Source of the DNA: Hyphomonas sp. 34-62-18
GTDB lineage: Bacteria; Pseudomonadota; Alphaproteobacteria; Caulobacterales; Hyphomonadaceae
Direction: 5' to 3'
Length of the DNA stretch: 49,254 nt
Assembly (NCBI RefSeq): GCF_002282565.1
Contig: NZ_NCJT01000013.1
Coordinates: forward strand, 1-49,254
Part shown: positions 42,472 through 49,254 of the stretch, one piece after another
Position numbering within the stretch: the first letter of the stretch is position 1
Layout: the number at the start of each line of letters is the position of its first letter
Notes under the pieces: generated by a model
Seen by the model: only the letters and a program-made list of their open reading frames with translations
What the model was told of the DNA's origin: nothing
The model's database searches: none
Made by a program: the position numbers and the translations under genes

Positions 42472-42647
42472 CCGAATTCCTTCTTTGCCAGACCGAGATC
42501 GTTTTATGCGCCAGAACGGATTTCGATAGCCATAGACGGAAAAAACCGGCTGCAACCGGAGTCTTCGGTTTTTTACCCTGTGAATCGATGGATTTGCCGG
42601 TTGACGAGACGGTATCCCACGGATAAATCCCCGCCTCTCTACCCCGT

Positions 42648-42732
42648 GCCCAGATGGCGGAATTGGTAGACGCACTGCTTTCAGGTAGCAGCGCTGCAAG
42701 GCGTGGAGGTTCGAGTCCTCTTCTGGGCACCA
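42648..42732 (+). tRNA. tRNA-Leu(CAG)
   Basis: 85-base class II tRNA with acceptor GCCCAGA/TCTGGGC, discriminator A, encoded CCA (42730-42732), D-arm, anticodon stem CTGCT/AGCAG with loop TTCAGGT (anticodon CAG), long variable arm and T-arm GGTTCGAGTCC. A tyrosine-recombinase gene starts 187 bases downstream, so its 3' end is the likely attachment site of the genomic island. Confidence 0.95.
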
Positions 42733-42810
42733 GGCACCTAATCGTGTGCATTTTTCGACATCCCCTGACGTCCACAAAATACATAAAAAACAAGATTCTA
42801 AGGCCGAACT

Positions 42811-42850
42811 CGGTCCGCGAGGGTCCGCTTAGATCCGCCTGCGTCCAGAC
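42811..42850 (+). repeat. Four tandem 10-base degenerate repeats before the integrase
   Basis: Consecutive decamers cGGTCCGCga, gGGTCCGCtt, aGATCCGCct and gCGTCCAGac share the core GGTCCGC with exact 10-base spacing, so successive cores fall on the same DNA face. Candidate integrase arm-type sites or an operator array. Confidence 0.6.
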
Positions 42851-42856
42851 ACGAGT

Positions 42857-42915
42857 ATGGTACGGCATCTGGTAACATGGTACGAGTAGGGCTCACCGAA
42901 GCCACTCTGTACCAT
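42857..42915. repeat. ATGGTAC heptamer repeats around the integrase start
   Basis: ATGGTAC occurs at 42857-42863 and 42877-42883, 20 bases apart, and the reverse complement GTACCAT at 42909-42915, just four bases before the integrase ATG. Likely binding sites for the integrase or an island regulator controlling it. Confidence 0.55.
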
Positions 42916-42918
42916 ACC

Positions 42919-44106
42919 ATGCCGCTCACAGACCTGAAAATTCGAAGCCTAAAGCCTGATGGAAAGCCTCGCCGCTATACCGATGGCGGCAACCTGTTCA
43001 TCGAGGTTCGCCCGAACGGTTCAAAGCTCTGGCGCTTTGCCTACAAGTTCGACGGCAAGCAAAAGCTGATGGCGCTCGGCACCTATCCGGAAATCTCTCT
43101 GGCGAGAGCACGGGAGAAGCGCGCTGAGGCGCGCGGCCTCCTGCTGGAGGGTATCGACCCGATGCAGCAGGCCAAAGTCGACAAGCTCGAGCGTCAGGCG
43201 CTTACCGAGCACACCTTTTCCGCCATCGCCGCAGAGCTCCTCGAAAAGAACCGGCGCGAGGGTCTCGCCGCCGCGACGCTCTCCAAGAAGACCTGGCTAG
43301 TCGGCATCGCCAATGCCGATCTTGGGGACCTACCAGTCACGCAGATCAAACCCACTCATGTTCTCGTCCCGCTCCGCAAGGTGGAGTCGGAAGGCAACTA
43401 TGAAACGGCCCGCCGACTGCGCGCCGTTGTCAGCCAGGTCTTCCGCTATGCCGTTGCGACTGACCGCGCCGAGCATGATCCAACGGCTGGCCTGCGCGGC
43501 GCGCTGATCGCGCCCAAGGTCACCCACAGGCCAGCTATTGTTGACCGGGAGAAGTTTGCTGGTCTCATCCGATCCATCTGGACCTATGACGGCGCAATCG
43601 AGACCAAGGCCGGGTTGCAGCTGATGGCGCTGCTTTATCCGAGGCCCGGCGAACTGCGCCTCTCCACATGGGGCGAATTTGATCTCAAGAAGCGCACATG
43701 GACGATTCCGGCGGCGCGCACCAAAATGCGCAGGGAGCACAAGAAACCGCTCTCTGGCGCCGCTGTAGACATCCTGACGCGCCTTCACGCCGTCACCGGA
43801 CGCGAGCCTTACGTGTTTGTCTCGCAGCTCTCGCGCGGCAAGCCGATCAGTGAAAACACGCTCAACGGATCCTTGCGCCGTCTTGGTTATGCCAAGGAAG
43901 AAATGACCTCCCATGGCTTTCGCGCGAGCGCCTCAAGCCTGCTCAACGAGAGCGGCAAATGGCACCCCGACGCCATCGAAGCCGAGCTTGCCCACATGGG
44001 CGCCGACCAGGTCCGCAAAGCCTACCACCGCGCCACCTACTGGGATCAGCGGACCGAGATGGCTGAGTGGTGGTCGGGGCAAGTTCTGGCATTTGTGAAT
44101 AGGTAA
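42919..44106 (+). CDS. P4-type tyrosine recombinase/integrase
   Basis: 395-residue integrase with an N-terminal DUF4102-like arm-binding domain (LKIRSLKPDGKPRRYTDGGN and LMALGTYPEISLARAR), SAM-like core-binding domain and a C-terminal catalytic domain: Arg242 (PRPGELR), His332-x-x-Arg335 (SHGFRASA), His359 (LAHM) and a Tyr near 369 (KAYHRATY). This family recombines at tRNA 3' ends. Start ATG 42919 is chosen because MPLTDLKIRS matches the family; GTG/ATG codons in frame exist from 42877. It is adjacent to and downstream of tRNA-Leu, as expected. The 248 bases after it (44107-44354) hold no supported gene. Confidence 0.93.
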   Translation: MPLTDLKIRSLKPDGKPRRYTDGGNLFIEVRPNGSKLWRFAYKFDGKQKLMALGTYPEISLARAREKRAEARGLLLEGIDPMQQAKVDKLERQALTEHTFSAIAAELLEKNRREGLAAATLSKKTWLVGIANADLGDLPVTQIKPTHVLVPLRKVESEGNYETARRLRAVVSQVFRYAVATDRAEHDPTAGLRGALIAPKVTHRPAIVDREKFAGLIRSIWTYDGAIETKAGLQLMALLYPRPGELRLSTWGEFDLKKRTWTIPAARTKMRREHKKPLSGAAVDILTRLHAVTGREPYVFVSQLSRGKPISENTLNGSLRRLGYAKEEMTSHGFRASASSLLNESGKWHPDAIEAELAHMGADQVRKAYHRATYWDQRTEMAEWWSGQVLAFVNR

Positions 44107-44354
44107 ACGCAGCTTAGTTCATGGGCCAAGAGCATATTCCGCCGCCAGAAAGCCGGGTGTGCGTTGGGTGCGATTGGCATTGTGGAAGGTGCATATTGGC
44201 TTCAAGCGCCATATATTTCGCCATGGCGCCGACGGCCAGGCGCGGCTACAAAAGTCAGACTCGTTAACCTCGTCCTGATGCTTCGCAGATATCACGCTAT
44301 GTAAACGAGAACTGTCACTCCGGGCGTAAAGCACGCGCGAGCACAGAGGGAAAG

Positions 44355-45350
44355 TTGGCAGCTATGACAACAGCTAGGCACATCATTGCCCTGCTAAAGA
44401 GCCACATCGCCGGCGATGACGATAGGTTTCTCGCCACCGCGATGCAGCTTGCCGCGCACGAGGCCCGGCAAGGGCATGGAAAAGTTGCGTCCGAGCTCCG
44501 CGATCTTATCGATGCCGCGAAGTCGAAAGATACTGCAATCGAGCGGAAGGTCGCGCCTGTTCCGATGGCGCAGCCGAAAGGCGAGCTCGCAGGTCTCTTG
44601 GCTGTTCGCTACCCTGATCTCCGACTGTCGGAAATGGTTCTTCCCGAGACAATTTCATCTCGTTTGCAGCGTGTGCTGCTTGAACAACGGCAGCAGGAAA
44701 ATCTTCGCTCGCACGGGCTGCGGCCGCGCCGAAAGCTTCTCCTGATCGGCCCTCCCGGCGCCGGTAAGACCATGACGGCCGCTTCTTTGGCGGGCGAGCT
44801 TCGACTGCCCTTGTTCACGGTCGTCCTCGACGGATTGATCACGAAATTCATGGGCGATACTGCTGGGAAGCTCCGACTTGTTTTCGATGCGATGAATGCA
44901 ACGCGCGGTGTTTATTTCTTTGACGAGTTTGATGCGATTGGCGCGAAGCGTGCGGAACGTAATGATGTGGGCGAGATTCGGCGGGTGCTGAATTCGTTTC
45001 TGCAATTTCTTGAGCAAGATGACAGTCAAGGACTGATTATCGCAGCGACCAATCATCCCGAGCTTCTCGATAAGGCGCTCTTCCGCCGTTTCGACGACGT
45101 GGTCGAGTATGCGTTGCCGGATGCAGATCTGGTTCAGCGAATACTAAAGGCGCGACTGATATCATTCGACACCAGAGGCCTTGCCTGGAGTGAAGCCGCT
45201 GAAGCGGCTGTAGGTCTGAGCCCAGCCGAGATTGTCCGTTCAGCTGAAAACGCAGCAAAGTCTGTTGTGCTGGCCGGAAGAAAGCGCGTTACGTTGACCG
45301 AATTGAAGGACGCGATTGTGGAGCGGCGGACAGCAACAATTTCAAGTTAA
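44355..45350 (+). CDS. ietA: AAA ATPase of an IetAS-type pair
   Basis: 331-residue ATPase with Walker A GPPGAGKT (132-139), Walker B VYFFDE (186-191), the Arg-finger-like KALFRRFDD, and pore-loop-like DGLITKFMGDT. N-terminal ~80 residues are helical and precede the AAA core. Paired with a subtilisin-like protease twelve bases downstream, it matches the IetA/IetS arrangement described as a plasmid-stability toxin-antitoxin system in Agrobacterium and later listed as an anti-phage defence system. TTG 44355, with GAGGG four bases upstream, or ATG 44364 are possible starts. Being behind an integrase supports mobile cargo. Confidence 0.83.
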   Translation: MAAMTTARHIIALLKSHIAGDDDRFLATAMQLAAHEARQGHGKVASELRDLIDAAKSKDTAIERKVAPVPMAQPKGELAGLLAVRYPDLRLSEMVLPETISSRLQRVLLEQRQQENLRSHGLRPRRKLLLIGPPGAGKTMTAASLAGELRLPLFTVVLDGLITKFMGDTAGKLRLVFDAMNATRGVYFFDEFDAIGAKRAERNDVGEIRRVLNSFLQFLEQDDSQGLIIAATNHPELLDKALFRRFDDVVEYALPDADLVQRILKARLISFDTRGLAWSEAAEAAVGLSPAEIVRSAENAAKSVVLAGRKRVTLTELKDAIVERRTATISS

Positions 45351-45362
45351 ACTGAGTCCGCC

Positions 45363-47840
45363 ATGAATGATTCGCCACGCAATCGACCGCATCTTTTTAT
45401 CGATGGTGGCGGTCAAACCGAACAATACCGACGGCCGAAACAAAAGATTGATGCTTCGCCGTTGCCTGTCCGAGATCGTGCGGCTCACGCGGACGCGCTC
45501 TCTGCGTCTATTGGTTTGGCGCTCGAGGCGGCTCGCGCCCAACTCGGAGCTCGGGCGACCGCGGTGGCGGAGGGCGTGCCGGGGTTCTATCTGCAAATAG
45601 AAATTCCAGCCGGAGAGAAGGCGGTAATCGATCAACTCGGGAACAGACAGAAGCAGATTGAGGTAGTAGCCGTTCGCGAGCCGACGGCTGAAAACCCCTC
45701 AGTGACCGCAACTGTTTTTGTACCGGCCACAGCCCAAACCTACTACGAGGAAAAGGTAGAAGCCTATCGGGCGGAGGACACTCGAAAGGGCCGTCCCAAG
45801 AACGAACCGATGATTGCGCGGATGGACTTTGTTCGGTTGGCGACAGCGCGATCGCTGTTCACTGACGATGACGCACTCTTTCCTGTTGGTGATGTCGCAG
45901 TGTGGTGGGAGATCTGGCTTAGAGACGGGCATAGGGATGTGTTCTCGAGAATGGCGGCGCGATTGAACCTCCAAGTCAAGGACCACGCGGTTCGATTTCC
46001 TGAGCGCGAGGTTGTCTTGGTTCTTGCAAGCACCGAATCCATCGACCGTCTGGTCGCTTACAGCGATGTAGTAGCAGAGCTGAGGCGAGCTAAAGACACG
46101 CCCGCCTTCTTCATGGGGCTGGCCGGCGGCGATCAGCATGAATGGAGCGATGAGGCCCTTGCTCGGTTGACGCCGCCTGCTGACGCGAATGTCGCGGTCT
46201 GCATTTTGGATAGCGGCGTCACGCAAACTCATCCTCTTCTATCGCCTGCCCTTGACGTTGCAGACCTCCACACGATTAATCCCGCCTGGGGAACGGCAGA
46301 CTCGGCAACGCAGTGGCGAGGCCACGGAACTGCCATGGCTGGCACCGCGCTTTATGGAGATTTGGTTCCGGTTCTAACCGGTGGCGCCGCCATCGTTCTG
46401 ACGCACCGGCTGGAAAGCGTCAAAATCCTGCCTCCGAATGGCGTGGCGAATAACGAGCCTGACCTCTATGGCGCAATCACTGCTGAAGCTATTGCGCGCG
46501 CTGAAATTCAGGCGCCGAACCGCAGACGGGCAATTGCGCTTGCGGTTACAAGCGAAAGCTCGATGAGCGGCAGGCCATCCTCTTGGTCATCTGCGATCGA
46601 TCAGCTTTGCTTCGATCCCGACAATCGTCGGCTGCTCATCGTTTCGGCGGGCAACATCCGTGTTGACTTAATGCCAGCCGATCATCTGGTTCGGAATGAC
46701 TTGGAGTCGGTCGAAGACCCTGCGCATGCCTGGAATGCCCTCACTGTCGGTGCCTTCACGGAGAAAGTTGATCTGATCGATCCGAGTTTGGCGGGATGGT
46801 CCGCGATTGCACCTGCAGGGGAGTTGTCGCCCCGCAGCCGAACGTCAGTGACGTGGGAGCGTCAATGGCCGGTCAAACCCGATGTGGTCATAGAGGGCGG
46901 GAACCTTGCATCAAACGGTGTGCTTCCAGGCGATCCCGTTGATGATCTGCAATTGCTGACGACGCACAATCGGCCGAACGATCGTGCCTTCAACACGATC
47001 GGGGATACCAGTGCGGCAACCGCTCTTGTAGCAAGGTTTGCCGGTGCGATCTTGGCGAACCGACCAAGGCTCTGGCCTGAAACCGTTCGCGGGCTGATCG
47101 TTCATTCTGCCGAATGGACTCCTGCGATGCGCGCTCACATTGATGCATGCAACGGCAGGAAAGGTCAGATCCACGCGCTTGTGCGACGTTACGGATACGG
47201 TGTACCCGACATTGATCGAGCGCTTTTGTCCGCTCAGAACGATCTGACTTTGATGGTGGAGGACGCTCTCACGCCATTCAACAAGGCGGGCAGCGCCGTG
47301 AAGACCCGAGACATGAAAGTGCATCAGCTGCCTTGGCCGAATGACGTGCTTGCCCAACTCGGCGACACCCACGTAGAGCTTCGCGTCACGCTGTCGTATT
47401 TTATCGAACCGAATCCGGGCGAGCGTGGCTGGACTCGACGCCACCGATACGCGTCGCATGGTCTTCGATTTGCTGTGAAAAAGGCCACTGAGTCGCTCGA
47501 TGAGTTTCGGGCTCGCGTCAACGATGCCGCGAGGGACGAGGAAGAGGGCGGGGCGGTGGGAGGCGGTGCCGGAGGTGACGAGTGGCTGCTAGGTCCGAAG
47601 CACCGCGATCAAGGTTCGCTTCACTCTGACTTCTGGTCTGGTACGGCGGCCGATCTTGCCCAGCGTGACGCGATCGGTGTCTTCCCAGTTGGCGGCTGGT
47701 GGAAGGAGAAGCCGTATTTGGATAAGTGGAACACTGAAGCTCGGTATTCGCTGATCGTATCGATAAAAGCTCCGGGCGTTGAAGTCGATATTTATACGCC
47801 AGTCGAAGCCAAGATCGCGATTGCAACCGAGATAGGATGA
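45363..47840 (+). CDS. ietS: Subtilisin-like serine protease of an IetAS-type pair
   Basis: 825-residue S8 protease with the catalytic triad Asp283 (ILDSGV), His321 (RGHGTAMAG) and Ser550 (GDTSAATALVARF), and oxyanion Asn431 (SAGN). The ~270-residue N-terminal region and the ~200-residue C-terminus have no family I can name; no signal peptide, so it is cytosolic. It follows the AAA ATPase at twelve bases, so the two are coupled. In the described system the protease is the toxic or effector partner and the ATPase restrains or activates it. Confidence 0.88.
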   Translation: MNDSPRNRPHLFIDGGGQTEQYRRPKQKIDASPLPVRDRAAHADALSASIGLALEAARAQLGARATAVAEGVPGFYLQIEIPAGEKAVIDQLGNRQKQIEVVAVREPTAENPSVTATVFVPATAQTYYEEKVEAYRAEDTRKGRPKNEPMIARMDFVRLATARSLFTDDDALFPVGDVAVWWEIWLRDGHRDVFSRMAARLNLQVKDHAVRFPEREVVLVLASTESIDRLVAYSDVVAELRRAKDTPAFFMGLAGGDQHEWSDEALARLTPPADANVAVCILDSGVTQTHPLLSPALDVADLHTINPAWGTADSATQWRGHGTAMAGTALYGDLVPVLTGGAAIVLTHRLESVKILPPNGVANNEPDLYGAITAEAIARAEIQAPNRRRAIALAVTSESSMSGRPSSWSSAIDQLCFDPDNRRLLIVSAGNIRVDLMPADHLVRNDLESVEDPAHAWNALTVGAFTEKVDLIDPSLAGWSAIAPAGELSPRSRTSVTWERQWPVKPDVVIEGGNLASNGVLPGDPVDDLQLLTTHNRPNDRAFNTIGDTSAATALVARFAGAILANRPRLWPETVRGLIVHSAEWTPAMRAHIDACNGRKGQIHALVRRYGYGVPDIDRALLSAQNDLTLMVEDALTPFNKAGSAVKTRDMKVHQLPWPNDVLAQLGDTHVELRVTLSYFIEPNPGERGWTRRHRYASHGLRFAVKKATESLDEFRARVNDAARDEEEGGAVGGGAGGDEWLLGPKHRDQGSLHSDFWSGTAADLAQRDAIGVFPVGGWWKEKPYLDKWNTEARYSLIVSIKAPGVEVDIYTPVEAKIAIATEIG

Positions 47841-47978
47841 TCGCCATAAAAAGCGCGCTCATATTGCTGGCAACGCATTCATAGTCGCCGAGGCGAAAGA
47901 AAAGGGGCATCGGCTCAGGCACCTTGGTTGGCCAGCTCGCCTCGACCCTTCTACGCTAGAATTTCAGCTGGCTTGACG

Positions 47979-48236
47979 TCAAGTCCGCTCCGCCTCAACC
48001 ACAACTCGCATGTACGCTTCAACCTCGCCCTCCACCCAAAGACTCCGCCTTCCCAGATGTACCGGCGAGGGAAAAGGACGGACCGGGTCCTTGATCAACT
48101 CGTAGAGCAGCGAGCGGCTGATGGTCAGACGGTCCAGCACATCGCGCAGGGAGAGGAAGCGCTGCGGCGTGTGCAAGATGGGGGCGGACGCTCCCGGGCG
48201 GTGGGGTGGCGTCGGCACGATGGTGGGCCTGGGCAT
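47979..48236 (-). CDS. AlpA-type helix-turn-helix regulator/excisionase
   Basis: 85-residue MerR/AlpA-like DNA-binding protein. The core FLSLRDVLDRLTISRSLLYELIKDP, then FPSPVHLGRRSLWVEGEVEAYM, is the typical AlpA winged helix (read as two parts). ATG 48236 has a perfect AAGGAG site 9 bases upstream. AlpA-family proteins act as excisionase-like regulators of tyrosine-recombinase islands. It is convergent with ietS and follows the CopG-like gene on the same strand. Confidence 0.88.
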   Translation of the reverse strand: MPRPTIVPTPPHRPGASAPILHTPQRFLSLRDVLDRLTISRSLLYELIKDPVRPFPSPVHLGRRSLWVEGEVEAYMRVVVEAERT

Positions 48237-48414
48237 CGCTAAGATCTCCTTACGCAAAACGCGGCCAGCCCGTTCGCCAGCCGTGCAACATGATCCCGCT
48301 TGATCCGTATCCTGCCTAGTTGGAATGGCGGCCAATCGCGGCATGGGTTCGCATGGGCTTGCAAGCGGGTGCAATCAGCGGTTTCCGAACCAGTAGCGAC
48401 CTTGAACAATCGGG

Positions 48415-48451
48415 ATTCCGAATTGGACGGCGGTCCATTCCGAATTGGACG
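48415..48451. repeat. Two 15-base direct repeats between the CopG-like and AlpA genes
   Basis: ATTCCGAATTGGACG occurs at 48415-48429 and 48437-48451, with a 22-base period. It lies downstream of the CopG-like gene and upstream of the AlpA-type gene, so it may be an operator for one of them or a nicking/replication site. Confidence 0.55.
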
Positions 48452-48468
48452 CAAGCCATGCCGGTCAC

Positions 48469-48882
48469 TTAATCTGGTTTCGCCCCTTCCCAGCGCAAGG
48501 ATTCGTGCGAGAGCGTCCGTCGCTTTTTCATCTTTGCTGCGACCTGGTCCATGAAGTGATTGAAGCGGCGGAATCCGAGCGCCGCCGCCGCACCCCGATG
48601 TGACTCTGGGATTGGGTCGGTTCTCGTCAGCCAGTAGTGCATGTAGTGCGACATGATTTCGATCGAGAGGTTGGCTTTCCACTCCAGCCGCCCCATCCGC
48701 GTCTCGAAATTGTCGAGCCGCTTCATGACGCGATCTTCAAGCGTGTAATCGCGCTCCTCGCTGAAGAAGTGGCGCAGGGCCGCCTCCAGGATGGCGGTCT
48801 TGGTGGTCTCCTGCTCATGCGCGACATCTTCGAGTATAGCGAGAAGCTGAGCGTCGAGGCGGAGATTAACGCGTGGTTTCAT
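48469..48882 (-). CDS. CopG/ribbon-helix-helix protein of conjugative-element type
   Basis: 137-residue protein. The N-terminal RVNLRLDAQLLAILEDVA and TTKTAILEAALRHFF form a ribbon-helix-helix. The middle DRVMKRLDNFETRMGRLEW and MSHYMHYWLTRTDPIPE match the CopG-like proteins placed between traG and trbB in Tn4371-like elements. ATG 48882 has AGGTG upstream; the longer frame to 49128 looks non-coding. No trb gene follows on its left, so it may be a remnant or an element of different layout. Confidence 0.72.
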   Translation of the reverse strand: MKPRVNLRLDAQLLAILEDVAHEQETTKTAILEAALRHFFSEERDYTLEDRVMKRLDNFETRMGRLEWKANLSIEIMSHYMHYWLTRTDPIPESHRGAAAALGFRRFNHFMDQVAAKMKKRRTLSHESLRWEGAKPD

Positions 48883-49239
48883 GGGCAAGCACCTGACCGA
48901 CAGTATGGGATCACAGACCATAATCGCCGATGCCAGAGCTGCGCGATAGTTGGATTGGCGGCATAGGGCGGCAACGTCCGGCAAAGCGGTACAAAAGTTG
49001 GGTTCCTGTGGTGTACGGATTTTCCAGCAATCACCGGTCTTCATGCCATCGGCGTGCACCACTACTGCGCACAAAAGGCGCCAAATTTCTGATGTGCAGA
49101 CAAGGCAGTGCGGGCACCGTGGTGCCACTGCTTTTATCTTGCCCTCCCGGGTTCACTGGTAACCGTCCGATGACTGCACATCGATTCCGGGTCGCAATAG
49201 TTCTCCATTTGGCCTTCCCTTCCTGGTGAGGAGCTGAAC
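48883..49239. other. Intergenic region with hairpin, no supported gene
   Basis: 357 bases between the CopG-like gene and a start near the right edge. Besides the hairpin at 49105-49140 and the ribosome-binding site of the edge gene, I see no gene or RNA. Open frames here (on both strands) lack family-like sequence. Confidence 0.5.
49105..49140 (+). terminator. Terminator-like hairpin at the right end
   Basis: GCAGT and ACTGC arms enclose, with a 3-base bulge, the inverted repeat GGCACC-GT-GGTGCC (hairpin 49105-49131), followed by a T-rich run TTTTATCTT. No plus-strand gene ends just before it, so it may be an attenuator or operator for the gene starting at 49240. Confidence 0.5.
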
Positions 49240-49254
49240 ATGGATTTGAAACGT
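49240..49254 (+). CDS. Start of a gene running off the right edge
   Basis: ATG 49240 with GAGGAG six bases upstream (gaggagctgaac) starts a frame MDLKR that leaves the window. Product unknown. It would be part of the island. Confidence 0.45.

Larger units (their letters stand above)
42733..49254. mobile_element. Left end of a genomic island at tRNA-Leu
   Basis: The island starts at the 3' end of the tRNA-Leu gene, where the integrase follows, and continues to the right edge. It contains an integrase, an ATPase-subtilase pair, an AlpA-type protein, a CopG-type protein and repeat clusters. A second copy of the tRNA 3' end (the expected attR) was looked for by eye from 42733 to 49254 and was not seen, so the island probably ends beyond the window. 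The boundary is inferred. Confidence 0.7.

Noticed and set aside
42472-42777. N-terminal extension of the flippase frame across tRNA-Leu
   Set aside because: It reads the tRNA gene antisense; a GTG with AAGGA gives a normal start at 42471.
42733-49254. Second tRNA-Leu 3' end (attR) and CRISPR arrays
   Set aside because: No repeat of the tRNA 3' end and no regularly spaced CRISPR-type repeats were seen by eye.

Overview
The window looks like the chromosome of a GC-rich alphaproteobacterium, most likely in the Caulobacterales/Hyphomonadaceae neighbourhood. The reasons are an imuA-imuB-dnaE2 mutasome behind a GAAC-N7-GAAC SOS box, a large TonB-dependent receptor beside periplasmic peptidases, and a Caulobacter-type sphingolipid locus. 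The species cannot be named from the sequence alone.

Layout. (1) 0.2-10.5 kb: a nutrient-scavenging locus. A leftward operon of an alpha/beta-hydrolase esterase, an M20 peptidase and two M24 (Xaa-Pro type) peptidases is divergent from a TonB-dependent receptor and an IclR-family regulator. (2) 10.6-20.2 kb: mixed housekeeping and stress genes. These are a SOUL heme-binding protein, a renalase-like flavoprotein, a catalase-like peroxidase with its cytochrome b561, GTP cyclohydrolase I followed by a BLUF blue-light sensor, a three-gene set (TPR lipoprotein, membrane-anchored coiled-coil protein, TerB-like protein), a tandem universal stress protein and a host-attachment-family protein. (3) 20.4-25.9 kb: the SOS mutasome imuA-imuB-dnaE2. 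(4) 26.0-42.5 kb: a large sphingolipid region. It holds the ceramide core (acyl-ACP synthetase, reductase, acyl carrier protein, serine palmitoyltransferase, GNAT-type ceramide synthase). It also holds candidate head-group genes (lipid kinase, Tam41-like cytidylyltransferase, two nucleotidyltransferases, CDP-alcohol phosphatidyltransferase, HAD phosphatase, a frameshifted glycerophosphotransferase-like gene) and candidate transport genes (an LptF/LptG-like permease pair and a flippase). (5) 42.65-49.25 kb: a tRNA-Leu(CAG) with a tyrosine-recombinase genomic island inserted behind it. The island carries an IetA/IetS-type AAA ATPase plus subtilase pair, an AlpA-type regulator and a CopG-type protein, and runs off the right edge.

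How the genes fit together. The strongest system is region 4. Acyl-ACP and serine are condensed by Spt, the amine is acylated by the GNAT-like ceramide synthase, and the keto group is reduced by CerR. A lipid kinase of the ceramide/diacylglycerol type can then phosphorylate ceramide. The gene directly after the kinase resembles mitochondrial Tam41, which makes CDP-diacylglycerol from phosphatidate. Together with a CDP-alcohol phosphatidyltransferase and a HAD-IB phosphatase this looks like a sphingolipid copy of phosphatidylglycerol synthesis, possibly through CDP-ceramide. An LptF/LptG-like pair translationally coupled to the kinase suggests a dedicated export route. The ceramide core is known from Caulobacter; the CDP-ceramide step and the export role are inference.

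Limits: no database searches were run. Starts were chosen by ribosome-binding sites, overlaps and family-like N-termini. Two places (26837-26840 and 37928-37931) show reading-frame anomalies at four-base A/T tracts, which may be sequence errors.
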